From Suilimivivens sp009774465 (GTDB lineage Bacteria > Bacillota > Clostridia > Lachnospirales > Lachnospiraceae): DNA of 64,000 bases. Below, piece by piece: positions 51,368-59,657 of this stretch. Within the stretch, counting starts at the first letter, position 1. Each line of letters begins with the position of its first letter. The stretch spans positions 1-64,000 of the forward strand of contig CANDAE010000015.1 in the NCBI GenBank assembly GCA_947382645.1, read 5' to 3'. The notes under the pieces are model-generated. The model saw only the letters and a program-made list of their open reading frames with translations, was not told where the DNA came from and did not search any database. The translations under genes and the position numbers were made by a program.

Positions 51368-52036
51368 TTATCCTACTGTTTCTCCAGATTCAGCAACCCA
51401 ATTAACACTTTCTACACCAGACACATCCGTAAGTTCATCTAAAACTTCAAGGTTTATTTCTCCCTTTGTCTTAATTTCCAAAATCAATTCTTCCCGCGTA
51501 GCATCCTTATTTGCTGTACGAATTTTCCAATTTACCACATAAGGTTTTAGCTTATCCTGAAACTGCTCTCTGTCAATTCCTTCTCCTGTCACAATCAGCA
51601 AATACCGATTCCATATCCCGGGAATTTTTGAAGAAATCATTAATACAATTGCAATGAATAACGCAGAAGTAAATGTCAGCTTATAGTTCTGCGAGCTCAC
51701 ACAAAGCCCTTCTGCAATTGCCCAGAAAATAAAAGTAGCATCTCTGCTGTCTTTTACTGCCGTTCTAAAACGGACAATAGACAAAGCGCCAACCAAACCT
51801 AGTGAAATGGCTATGTTACTGCTTATCATCATCATAACAATTGTAGTAATCAGCAAAATAGCAACTAAAGACCAGTTAAACTTTCTATTATATACTACCT
51901 TTTCCGATGTAATAAAATAGGTCAGATAAATAATCAAGCCGGCGGCAAGTCCGCATAACAATATAACTAAAGTTCTTTTTACTCCATAATTTGTACTGTT
52001 TGTGTAAAAATAACTGAGTACTTCTTCTTTTGACAT
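51368..52036 (-). CDS. DUF4956 membrane protein
   Basis: A 222-residue protein with four or five membrane helices (TLVILLCGLAAGLIIYLTYF, WSLVAILLITTIVMMMISSN, ALFIAIVLMISSK), the conserved IAISLGLVGALSIVRFRTAV, and a soluble ACT-like C-terminus. DUF4956 proteins are almost always encoded with a VTC-domain polymerase, as here, and are suspected to move or regulate polyphosphate. GAGGAG precedes ATG 52036, 12 bp after the VTC stop. Confidence 0.9.
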   Translation of the reverse strand: MSKEEVLSYFYTNSTNYGVKRTLVILLCGLAAGLIIYLTYFITSEKVVYNRKFNWSLVAILLITTIVMMMISSNIAISLGLVGALSIVRFRTAVKDSRDATFIFWAIAEGLCVSSQNYKLTFTSALFIAIVLMISSKIPGIWNRYLLIVTGEGIDREQFQDKLKPYVVNWKIRTANKDATREELILEIKTKGEINLEVLDELTDVSGVESVNWVAESGETVG

Positions 52037-52048
52037 AACACATCTCCT

Positions 52049-52753
52049 CTAATAATTAAAATCATAATAAACTTTACGTCCAGAACAATACTTGCTATAA
52101 CTACTCTGGGTTAAATCAAACTGTCCAAGTGCATCCTTTAAAAATCCCATGCATTTTCCGCTATACTTAATTTCCAATACTGCAGTTTCACACATAATTG
52201 GCGTATAATTGACTTCAGGTGAAAAAATATCAAGATTTGCTTCTGTTGACCTGATTCCCATATCCAGCGTTACTCTTGTATCATACAAAGGATATTGATA
52301 AGCCAGCCTGTCATATTCAACCATCACCACCGGCCTGTAGCATCCCTGCCTCATAATTTGGTACGCTTTCACTGCTGTTTCGCTATTTGGAAAATACCTT
52401 GTAAGTATCTCATAATGTCCTTTGGAAAGTGCTTCTGCATCTTCTTTCGAAAGGATAAGACTTTGCTTATGCTGCAAATCCCCTTTCTTTTGCTTCAATT
52501 CCAGCTTACATACGGACTCATCTCCATTATAAGTTCTAAGTCTGACTTTTTTTCTGACATCAATTCCCGCTAACTTTTGCGCAAAATCAATATTATTAAT
52601 TGATTCAAAATACACACTCCGTATCCTGTAAGCGTCCTTAATGCAATAATTATCTCTTGTCATAAGATGATCCATGCACCTTTTTAAAGCCGGAATTTTC
52701 GCCAAAGGAATCACATATTTTATTTCCTTTCTATAAGCTGAAAGTTCCTCCAC
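52049..52753 (-). CDS. VTC-domain polyphosphate polymerase
   Basis: A 234-residue tunnel-type (triphosphate tunnel) enzyme. The basic and acidic pattern is clear: YRKEIKYVIPLAKIPALKRC, YRIRSVYFES, RKKVRLRTYNGDESVCKLEL, VMVEYDRLAY and AVLEIKYSGKCM. The family makes inorganic polyphosphate from ATP in yeast; bacterial members lie beside DUF4956 and CotH genes. The start is GTG (52751-52753), seven bases after GGAGG. It heads the operon, so transcription starts in 52754-52850. Confidence 0.9.
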   Translation of the reverse strand: MEELSAYRKEIKYVIPLAKIPALKRCMDHLMTRDNYCIKDAYRIRSVYFESINNIDFAQKLAGIDVRKKVRLRTYNGDESVCKLELKQKKGDLQHKQSLILSKEDAEALSKGHYEILTRYFPNSETAVKAYQIMRQGCYRPVVMVEYDRLAYQYPLYDTRVTLDMGIRSTEANLDIFSPEVNYTPIMCETAVLEIKYSGKCMGFLKDALGQFDLTQSSYSKYCSGRKVYYDFNY

Positions 52754-53005
52754 ATTATGTCCTCCATTATAGTATTATTATATCTTGATCTCATTAAACC
52801 AGTAAAAATCAATCTTTTTGCTTCCTTAATATATAAGGTCTCCCGCTTTTTTTCAAATATCCCTGATAAATCTGTTGAAAAATAGAAAATTATATACCCT
52901 TAAGACTGTTTTTTATTATATCATTTCAAAAAAACCTTTTCAACCAAAACATCATCCTTCCCAAGTCCCCTGCATATAATAAACAAAAATCCCCGGAGGA
53001 TATTT

Positions 53006-53755
53006 ATGGAGATTTATGTTGTAAAAAGAGGAGATACTGTGGATTCCATAGCTGCAAACTACGGAATTTCAGCTTCCTCCATTATCTTTAACAATCAACT
53101 TTCTTATCCTTATGCCCTGGCAATAGGCCAGGCTCTGCTTTTATCCACAGGGCCCTCCTCTTCTCCCACATATACTGCCTATGTGAATGGATATGCCTAT
53201 CCATTTATTGAGAGAAGCGTCCTAAATGAAACTCTTCCATATCTGACAACATTGTCAGTTTTTTCATACGGTTTTACCACGGAAGGAGATATTGTGCCTC
53301 CTGAACTTGATGACAATTTTATGATTCGTTCCGCCTGGGAAACCGGCGTACGCCCTATCCTTACTCTTACCCCTTTCGGGCCTGACGGACAATTTAACAA
53401 TTATCTGATTACCACAATGATAAACAATGAAACAATTAAAAATAATCTGTTGTCCAATCTGCTTTATACTGTTCAGGAAAAAGGATTTGGCGGTGTAGAC
53501 ATTGACTTTGAGTTTATTCTGCCTGACGATCGGATTCCCTTTGCAGAGTTTGTGGCAGATACCAGAAATTATCTTGCTCCCTATGGCTATCAGGTATCCG
53601 TTGCCCTTGCTCCGAAAACTTCTGATTCCCAAAGGGGGCTTTTATATGAAGGCAAAGATTATGGGCTACTTGGCGCTGCCGCTGACAGCGTTCTTTTAAT
53701 GACTTATGAATGGGGATATACATACGCATATTTATGTCGTATGTATTTTATTTGA
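53006..53755 (+). pseudogene. SleL/YaaH-like LysM-GH18 hydrolase, truncated at its 3' end
   Basis: The 249-residue frame starts with a LysM module (YVVKRGDTVDSIAANYGISA) and a GH18 barrel containing the catalytic GGVDIDFEF (Glu169). This is the layout of spore cortex N-acetylglucosaminidase SleL/YaaH. Those proteins normally continue for about 180 more residues after the MTYEWGYTY segment. Here similarity stops at about residue 240 (near 53725) and a foreign tail ends nine codons later. GGAGG precedes ATG 53006. The 3' half was probably displaced by insertion of the DNA to the right. Confidence 0.8.
53720..53744. other. Dyad at the sleL truncation point (candidate attachment site)
   Basis: ACATACG-N11-CGTATGT is a perfect 7-bp dyad located exactly where the GH18 similarity ends. 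It is not GC-rich and has little T-run, so it is a weak terminator. A recombinase crossover site is a reasonable alternative, but this is inference. Confidence 0.35.
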
Positions 53756-54479
53756 AATATACCCACCATCTTGCTGTTTTCTTTCTCCTGTTAAATTCTT
53801 CCTGATATTTACGGGAAACCTTAATTATCTTACTTTCTAATTGTACTTGACTACTTCCGCCAATCAGTCCTGCCCAATGCATATTAACAAGGTAACTTTT
53901 ATTAATCCGTATAAACTGATCATCTATACTCATTATTGCTTTTTCAATTTCATCCAACTTACCATAAAAGTAGGTAGGTGCTCCCATTGTATCACCATCT
54001 ATATATATTTTTCTTGCTACTGAATGAAAGCATTTAATTCTTTCTAATGATATTTTGTATTCCATTTTATTGAATTCAAATGTCCATAAATCTTGCGGAT
54101 TAATTCTTTTTATTGCTGCTTTTAAGGTTTTTTCTATCCTTTTTTCCAGTTCTGCAATGCTAAGTTCTTTCGATATAAAACTAAATGGTTCAGCATTAAC
54201 CATTTCTGCAAAATAATCATCATAATCTGATATATAGATTATTAAAGACTGAGGATTTATTTTCTTCAATTCCCCTGCAAGAATCATTCCATTTGTTTCC
54301 TTTAGTTCTACATCCATATACACAATATCAAATTTATTGGATTGGCAATATTCCATTAGTTCAGTTTCATCTTGATATCCTTTTACTTCAATATCATATA
54401 TATCTGCATAATTGCTCAACATTTTAACTAACATTGCTGTATACGGGGCATTATCATCACATACCAAAACTACAAACAT
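53748..54479 (-). CDS. LytTR-family response regulator (orphan)
   Basis: A 243-residue AgrA/ComE-like regulator. The receiver has FVVLVCDDNAPYTAMLVKML with phospho-acceptor Asp in FDIVYMDVELKETNGM, and a LytTR DNA-binding domain (IKCFHSVARKIYIDG, DQFIRINKSYLVNMHW, VQLESKIIKVSRKYQEEFNR) follows. Such regulators usually sit beside a histidine kinase or a peptide signal gene, but none is visible. The gene lies between the truncated sleL-like gene and the phage lysis genes, and 54480-54710 shows no coding frame. Confidence 0.9.
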   Translation of the reverse strand: MFVVLVCDDNAPYTAMLVKMLSNYADIYDIEVKGYQDETELMEYCQSNKFDIVYMDVELKETNGMILAGELKKINPQSLIIYISDYDDYFAEMVNAEPFSFISKELSIAELEKRIEKTLKAAIKRINPQDLWTFEFNKMEYKISLERIKCFHSVARKIYIDGDTMGAPTYFYGKLDEIEKAIMSIDDQFIRINKSYLVNMHWAGLIGGSSQVQLESKIIKVSRKYQEEFNRRKKTARWWVYFK

Positions 54480-54710
54480 TGTTTTATCCTCCTACAGCAA
54501 TTATACAGGGAATTATAGTTCATGCTACAGGAAATATTTGGTAATTCCAAAAATATCCAATTTGTTGAAAATCTTTATTTGATAAAAGACTTATAGACTG
54601 GACAAATTTAGAGCATAAGAAGCAACATCTAAATTTGCAAAAGAAAAATCGAAAATAGATAGTATGACACTTGTAAAAAGCTATGCAACCAGATGGGACG
54701 AATAGAAGAA

Positions 54711-54738
54711 CAGGCGGCAGGATAACACCCACCGCCTG
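54711..54738 (-). terminator. Terminator after the phage lysis genes
   Basis: CAGGCGG (54732-54738) pairs with CCGCCTG (54711-54717) on the minus strand, followed by a T-rich stretch. It starts 9 bp past the amidase stop and ends the late phage operon. Confidence 0.65.
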
Positions 54739-54746
54739 TAAATCTG

Positions 54747-55988
54747 TTATGAAATTTGTGTGTTGCTCTGCTCATACAATTTAATTATAGTAACAACTCC
54801 CTGCTCTTCACACTGTTTTTGCGTCTTTCTGGCATTAGCAAGACTCATAAATTCCCCTGCCTGTAGCACGTACCGCATTCCTTCCGGTGCGGTCTGATCG
54901 GGTTGCACCGGTGCAACTTCCATTTTTACTGCCCGTTCAATCAATTGTGTAATGTGATCCCCATAAGAATCTTTCGCTGCTCTTGCTGCTTCTAAACTGC
55001 TATATCCGGAATATCCGGGCACAGCCCATTTTCCTGATAACTGTTCAAAGGTTGGTGCACATCCCTTAGAAACATATTTGTACCTGGGATCAACACAAAC
55101 CTGTACCAGCGGTTCTGCGGATGCATACGCTTTAAGGTGCTGGATCTGTGCCCGGATTCCTGTCCTTGCATCCGGAAAAGAAAGCCCCGGCACACCGCCT
55201 GTAGCTCCGAGTCCTGCATAATTATGCTGGTCAGACTGCACATCACCGCCAAATCTAAAATAGCCTGTCTCAATAAGGCTTTGGCAAAATGCCCCGTCAC
55301 CTCTTACGCCTTCTTTTTCTCCCTCTTCCAGAAAGATTTCTGCCATGTGGAGATAACTTGCAGCCTGTGGATTTATAGTCAACAGCAAATCATTCAATTG
55401 TTCTTTCGTTGCAACGCTGGTTCCCATGATGGGGGTTTCATTCGTAATAATAGGGATACTGACATGATCCCATAAAGCTGCAAAAATCGCTGCAGCAACT
55501 CCCTGTGCACCGCCTGCTGCCTGGTACGTGTCTATATCCTGCTGATTGTCACAGAAGCATACTTCTATCAGCATGGATTTAGCTTTTGTCTTCCGGATTA
55601 CATAAAGGCCGGAGCCTGCCTTTACACCCCGGTTTGTAAAACCAAGTGCTGATAAATTGGCGCACACGTCCAGGGCATCCTGATACTGCCTGCCTTCATA
55701 GGTATATACTTCCACTCCATGACCTGCATGTGATGTGGATGCATTGAAGTGTATGGAAATGAACCAGTCTAATTCCTGTCTGTTTGCCAGTACGACTGCT
55801 GCCGCTAAATATTCATTCCGCGTATTGGCCCGATCTATGGTGCAGTCGATTACAGTAACGCCTGCTGCCTTAAGCAGGTTCATAAGGGCATGTCCCACCA
55901 GCCTTGTATGCTCTGACTCCTTTATAATGCCAGCGGCACCATATCCGGCGCCGCTTATAGTATGTCCGCAGTTAATTCCTATCATCAT
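54747..55988 (-). CDS. Phage endolysin: N-acetylmuramoyl-L-alanine amidase with glucosaminidase-like and SPOR regions
   Basis: The 413-residue enzyme starts with an Amidase_3 zinc domain (MIGINCGHT, WFISIHFNAS, MLIEVCFCDN carrying the metal and catalytic residues). A second region (ASYLHMAEIFLEEGEKEGVR and FCQSLIETGYFRFGG) resembles a glucosaminidase. A C-terminal SPOR-like part (YVLQAGEFMSLANARKTQKQ) follows. Two cutting activities in one protein would give efficient host lysis. It starts 4 bp after the holin stop with GGGGG as ribosome binding site. Confidence 0.9.
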   Translation of the reverse strand: MMIGINCGHTISGAGYGAAGIIKESEHTRLVGHALMNLLKAAGVTVIDCTIDRANTRNEYLAAAVVLANRQELDWFISIHFNASTSHAGHGVEVYTYEGRQYQDALDVCANLSALGFTNRGVKAGSGLYVIRKTKAKSMLIEVCFCDNQQDIDTYQAAGGAQGVAAAIFAALWDHVSIPIITNETPIMGTSVATKEQLNDLLLTINPQAASYLHMAEIFLEEGEKEGVRGDGAFCQSLIETGYFRFGGDVQSDQHNYAGLGATGGVPGLSFPDARTGIRAQIQHLKAYASAEPLVQVCVDPRYKYVSKGCAPTFEQLSGKWAVPGYSGYSSLEAARAAKDSYGDHITQLIERAVKMEVAPVQPDQTAPEGMRYVLQAGEFMSLANARKTQKQCEEQGVVTIIKLYEQSNTQIS

Positions 55989-55992
55989 AAGA

Positions 55993-56481
55993 TCATTCCC
56001 CCTTCTGTTCGATCTTATTTTTTAGTACTGCTATGTAATTTTTAAGCCAGTCAGGGACAGGTGCGCCCATTCTTCCTGCATTCTCAATGATTGACAAGGC
56101 TTCATTGAGTAAATACCATACTGCAACCATGATTCCGAAGAATGCTTTTAAGGTAATTTCAAGCCCAAGGTCTGACGCAACATGCAGGATAACCCAGTCC
56201 ACCATCATTGCCACTGCAATTATACACAGATACCCTACTTTTTTAATGATTCCCTTTGCCCCTTTCTTGGAATTCCAGCCATAGGCAGAATCGTCCGGAT
56301 GGTCAATCGCTTCTGTTTTGCTGGCCAGCATACCGGTAATATAATCAATCACCATTGCCACTGCCAGAACCAGAAGAACATAAAATAATACTCCCAGCCT
56401 TGCAAACAGCCATGCTGCTACTGCTGATATCATCCCTGCTGCCCCTAATGTTACTGTTTTTACTGTGTTTACATTTTCCAT
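55993..56481 (-). CDS. Phage holin (toxin secretion/lysis holin family)
   Basis: Hydrophobic protein with three membrane segments (TLGAAGMISAVAAWLFARLG, FYVLLVLAVAMVIDYITGML, ITLKAFFGIMVAVWYLLNEA). The conserved DYITGMLASK, GWNSKKGAKGIIKKVGYL and ENAGRMGAPVPDWLK segments are typical of the family. AAAAGGAG nine bases before ATG 56481 favours this start (162 residues) over 56571. It makes the membrane hole that lets the adjacent endolysin act. Confidence 0.92.
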   Translation of the reverse strand: MENVNTVKTVTLGAAGMISAVAAWLFARLGVLFYVLLVLAVAMVIDYITGMLASKTEAIDHPDDSAYGWNSKKGAKGIIKKVGYLCIIAVAMMVDWVILHVASDLGLEITLKAFFGIMVAVWYLLNEALSIIENAGRMGAPVPDWLKNYIAVLKNKIEQKGE

Positions 56482-56584
56482 TTTCATCTTCTCCTTTTTA
56501 AATCTATTTTTGATTTTGCCTTTTCGGCAATATAAAAACCAGATACATTTCTGCATCTGGCTTATATTCATTGCTCTGTTTTTT

Positions 56585-57385
56585 TTATGAAATACATTTA
56601 ATCAGCGGTCCATTATAACTTACATAATAAACATCTTCACCGAGCCTGATAAATGTCTGTGCATCACCTGCCAGAGGACTTCCATCAGGCAATGGACTAT
56701 TACGTAACCCATAATAGCATCCCTCCGCTTTAAATATTGCGGGATTCCATTCTACTAATGGATATTTACCAGCATTGTTACTGTAGTCAGCAGGAAGTAA
56801 ATTGAGATAAGGAGTAACACCACAGGAACTACTTCTTCCTATATCAATTGGTAATCCTTTGTCATTCAAGTCTATTGCATAAATACCATTAAAAGATCCC
56901 CAAGTGAAAAATCTTGAGTTTTTCCCGTTAATAATATTAGTAGCCTTAAAAAATCCAAATGCCTGAACAAATGAAGGCGTTGTATAGTTTCTTGAAATAA
57001 CAAGAATAAATGCTGTTGTTGGTTCTCCTAACAGTCTGACTTTAAAATTATAGTCTAAACCATTGGTATTAAAAATATCAGTAGATGATGCTGATCCTGC
57101 CACAACTGCTGTAGTATTAAATGCAAAAAAACAACTATAGTAATTATTATTTTGGTAAAAGTAGAATGTAACAGGGGCTCCATTTATCCATAAATAATTT
57201 CCATCATAATTTACATCTACTCCACACTCGCCTAAAAACTCTACCAATGCATTATTTAATACATCCGTTCTTTCTCTGCTTATCTTTTCCGTTGCCAGCG
57301 TTCCGCTGGAAATTCCATATGATTTATTAATTGTTTCACTGGTACTGCTGGAAATTGATCCACTGAAAGATTTAATTCTATCCAT
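56585..57385 (-). CDS. Phage tail-associated protein, unknown family
   Basis: A 266-residue protein with no recognised domain, rich in Asn, Tyr and Ser (YLWINGAPVTFYFYQNNNYY). The C-terminal half looks beta-rich. The gene is visibly more AT-rich than the flanking phage genes, and its position between the tail fibre gene and the holin suggests a host-range or receptor-binding accessory acquired separately. Ribosome binding site GGAGG precedes ATG 57385. Confidence 0.7.
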   Translation of the reverse strand: MDRIKSFSGSISSSTSETINKSYGISSGTLATEKISRERTDVLNNALVEFLGECGVDVNYDGNYLWINGAPVTFYFYQNNNYYSCFFAFNTTAVVAGSASSTDIFNTNGLDYNFKVRLLGEPTTAFILVISRNYTTPSFVQAFGFFKATNIINGKNSRFFTWGSFNGIYAIDLNDKGLPIDIGRSSSCGVTPYLNLLPADYSNNAGKYPLVEWNPAIFKAEGCYYGLRNSPLPDGSPLAGDAQTFIRLGEDVYYVSYNGPLIKCIS

Positions 57386-57400
57386 ATTTATTTTCTCCTC

Positions 57401-57727
57401 CTAATCATTTATCTGTTCATATCCATCCGCCACGGTACTATTGACTGCAACAAAAACCGGAACTGCACCAATCATCTCTGTAGATGAACTGACTGTTTTC
57501 CCACTTCCGCTGTTAAATGGTATCACCACATCAGTATCCGGAATTATGTACCCCCAATTTCCTTCCTGATTCTGTGCAATTTTGGCTCCACTCATATTTT
57601 TCATAAACGCATCAGCCAGTTTTGCATTTGTCACATACTCTTCCGGCACACTCGTAAGGTAATCCCCCTTCGCCTGAAATTTTCCCATGCACCAGTCTTT
57701 TACCGCTTTTAAAATTTCCCTGCTCAT
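57401..57727 (-). CDS. Small phage tail-region protein
   Basis: A 108-residue protein (VKDWCMGKFQAKGDYLTSVP near its start) with no known domain. It overlaps the end of the tail fibre gene by 4 bp (ATGA) and is followed 15 bp later by the AT-rich tail gene. It may be a tail fibre chaperone or short fibre; this is inference from position only. Confidence 0.7.
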   Translation of the reverse strand: MSREILKAVKDWCMGKFQAKGDYLTSVPEEYVTNAKLADAFMKNMSGAKIAQNQEGNWGYIIPDTDVVIPFNSGSGKTVSSSTEMIGAVPVFVAVNSTVADGYEQIND

Positions 57728-58998
57728 GCCTCTACTACCTCCTCGTCTGCTTCATTTAATATTTCCAAAGCTTCTTCGTATGTCATGCCACCTGTACCAC
57801 CAGAACCACCTGCCAGCCCCAATTGCGCCGAAGTTAGGTTGCCCTGCAGCGTAATATTATTAATGGAAGGTTTGTTTGTAAGAAGATTATAATTACTGGT
57901 ACCTCCTGATGGGACGCCGGGAACAGTTCCGCTTCCGCCAACATATGAAAGCACAGTTCCAAGTTTAAATGCCTGAAAATGGAGATTCCCACTTACATCA
58001 AGGTTACCCTCTAATTTTTTTAATTTACCATCAATCCTTTCATAAACAAATGGCCATATGGAAAGCCTTATGTCATTCGCAGAAGGCCTGCCATTAATTG
58101 TCATTAGATTAAGCGAACCCATATATAAAATAGTTTCACTGTTTTCATAATATACAGGTGAAAGCGGCACTGCCTGCTGTGCGCCAAAATACTGGCCAAT
58201 TGCAAAATTTACCAATAAATATCCCTCCAACTCCTTTTTATAATCGTTTTCATGCTGTGCTTGAAGAAGAGTCCCATTTTTGTCTTTCAGCGTATATAAA
58301 TAATATGAATAGCCCCCAAAGGAATCTATTACTGATGATAACGGAATACTGGCAACTTCTGTATATGTCCCATATGGAATCTTCTTACCAAATCTAAAAC
58401 TATTCTGATCTGAACACACCCAGCTTCCGATCTGATCCAGCGCTTCCAGCTTTTTTGCATTTACATTGACTGCAGAGGCCACGTTTCCCAACAGCTCATT
58501 CATGCCATCTATCTGCTCCTGCAGTTCCATGATGTTTCCAATTGTAGCAAATACAGAATTGTCAACCTCAAGCGTCACATTTTCTGTATTGCTTACTGTA
58601 GTGACCAGCTGGATATAAGCCCCTGATACCGTAATACCTCCAAAGGCCGGCATAAAGCAGCTTCCTGATGTTTCCACCGCCGCTGCATATAAAACCTCTT
58701 CTCCTTCTCCGCCTCTGGCATATAAGGCAATCGTTTTCATATAGTATCCTTCTGTCAGTTCCGTATTGGTAAAGACCGCCTCCACCTTTACGGAAATATC
58801 ATTGGTTCTGGATACCTTGGATACGCTGCTTGTCTGCCGGATTTCTGCAAGCTCCTCAAGGTTTCCCAGCTCTTCCAGTTCATATTCCCTGTCAGAAGAG
58901 CAAACCTTTGTAAATACAACTTTTTCTCCTCCAGAAAGCATTCTGGCAATCAGCGTCCGCCCGTTTTCCGTTGTAATCAGTTTTGAAAAAACAGCCAT
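57724..58998 (-). CDS. Phage tail fibre / tail-collar protein
   Basis: A 424-residue protein whose N-terminal 150 residues (KLITTENGRTLIARMLSGGE, GYYMKTIALYARGGEGEEVL, ITVSGAYIQLVTTVSNTENV) match the tail-collar fibre N-terminal domain (DUF3751 type) that docks on the baseplate. A coiled-coil segment (IMELQEQIDGMNELLGNVAS) and a Gly/Ser-rich C-terminus follow. It should be the receptor-binding fibre. AAGGA precedes ATG 58998. Confidence 0.85.
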   Translation of the reverse strand: MAVFSKLITTENGRTLIARMLSGGEKVVFTKVCSSDREYELEELGNLEELAEIRQTSSVSKVSRTNDISVKVEAVFTNTELTEGYYMKTIALYARGGEGEEVLYAAAVETSGSCFMPAFGGITVSGAYIQLVTTVSNTENVTLEVDNSVFATIGNIMELQEQIDGMNELLGNVASAVNVNAKKLEALDQIGSWVCSDQNSFRFGKKIPYGTYTEVASIPLSSVIDSFGGYSYYLYTLKDKNGTLLQAQHENDYKKELEGYLLVNFAIGQYFGAQQAVPLSPVYYENSETILYMGSLNLMTINGRPSANDIRLSIWPFVYERIDGKLKKLEGNLDVSGNLHFQAFKLGTVLSYVGGSGTVPGVPSGGTSNYNLLTNKPSINNITLQGNLTSAQLGLAGGSGGTGGMTYEEALEILNEADEEVVEA

Positions 58999-59012
58999 TT
59001 CTCTCTTCCTTT

Positions 59013-59657
59013 CTATTCTCCTGCTTCATCTGTAATATTTATCTGCTCCCTGTGGCCAAACCCACCGGCTGCATGGCAAGTTCCATCCATCTTATAAACT
59101 TCCACCTCTGTGGTAATTCCTCCGTCAGCAATTCCAATCTGTTCTACAAAGCATATGGTTCCTGCTGTGTATATGCTGCCGGATGGCCGGCATGGCACTT
59201 TGTTGATGGATACCACCAACATATTGCAGGGCATCATTTCCTGAATCAGCCGGTCAAGCTCATCTGCCTGGCCGGTCCACTCCAAATGCGTGGTAATATC
59301 TATCTTATAGTTGAAAAAATCTTTTGTTACTGTAAAGTCACTGTCTCCGCAGATTACTGCCAGCCTTTCCAGAAATGCCCGCAAAGTATAGGGGATTTTA
59401 TTAAACCACCGGATCTGCACCCTTCTGCGCCTGCTCTCAAGCGTGTCCGTTCCTGATGGCGTTATGTTCAAAATACTCTCAAACCGGGATATGCCGGCTT
59501 CATCTGCTGTTTCTATAAATTCATTTTTCAGCACTCTGTCAGCGCCATTCCATACAAGCACAAATTCTGGATTTTCTGCTTCCAGCGTCGCCCTGTTTTC
59601 TTTAAATTCCTGTAAAAAAGGGGGCAGATAGGAAAGCAGGTCTACTTCTCTGTTCAT
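59013..59657 (-). CDS. Phage tail protein, YmfQ/DUF2313-like
   Basis: A 214-residue protein (LSYLPPFLQEFKENRATLEA, RRRRVQIRWFNKIPYTLRAF) with the conserved arrangement of YmfQ-like (DUF2313) proteins, found between baseplate J and the fibre in contractile phages. It starts in a 4-bp overlap with the baseplate J stop. Its role is as a baseplate or fibre-attachment component. Confidence 0.85.
   Translation of the reverse strand: MNREVDLLSYLPPFLQEFKENRATLEAENPEFVLVWNGADRVLKNEFIETADEAGISRFESILNITPSGTDTLESRRRRVQIRWFNKIPYTLRAFLERLAVICGDSDFTVTKDFFNYKIDITTHLEWTGQADELDRLIQEMMPCNMLVVSINKVPCRPSGSIYTAGTICFVEQIGIADGGITTEVEVYKMDGTCHAAGGFGHREQINITDEAGE

Noticed and set aside
52960..53005. Possible sporulation (sigma-E/K) promoter before the sleL-like gene
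   Set aside because: CATATAATA fits a sigma-K type -10, but no matching -35 was found at the right distance, so it is not listed.
54520..54732. Minus-strand 70-codon Cys/Phe-rich frame between LytTR and amidase
   Set aside because: It runs through the amidase terminator, lacks a ribosome binding site and has the Phe/Cys-rich composition of AT-rich non-coding DNA.
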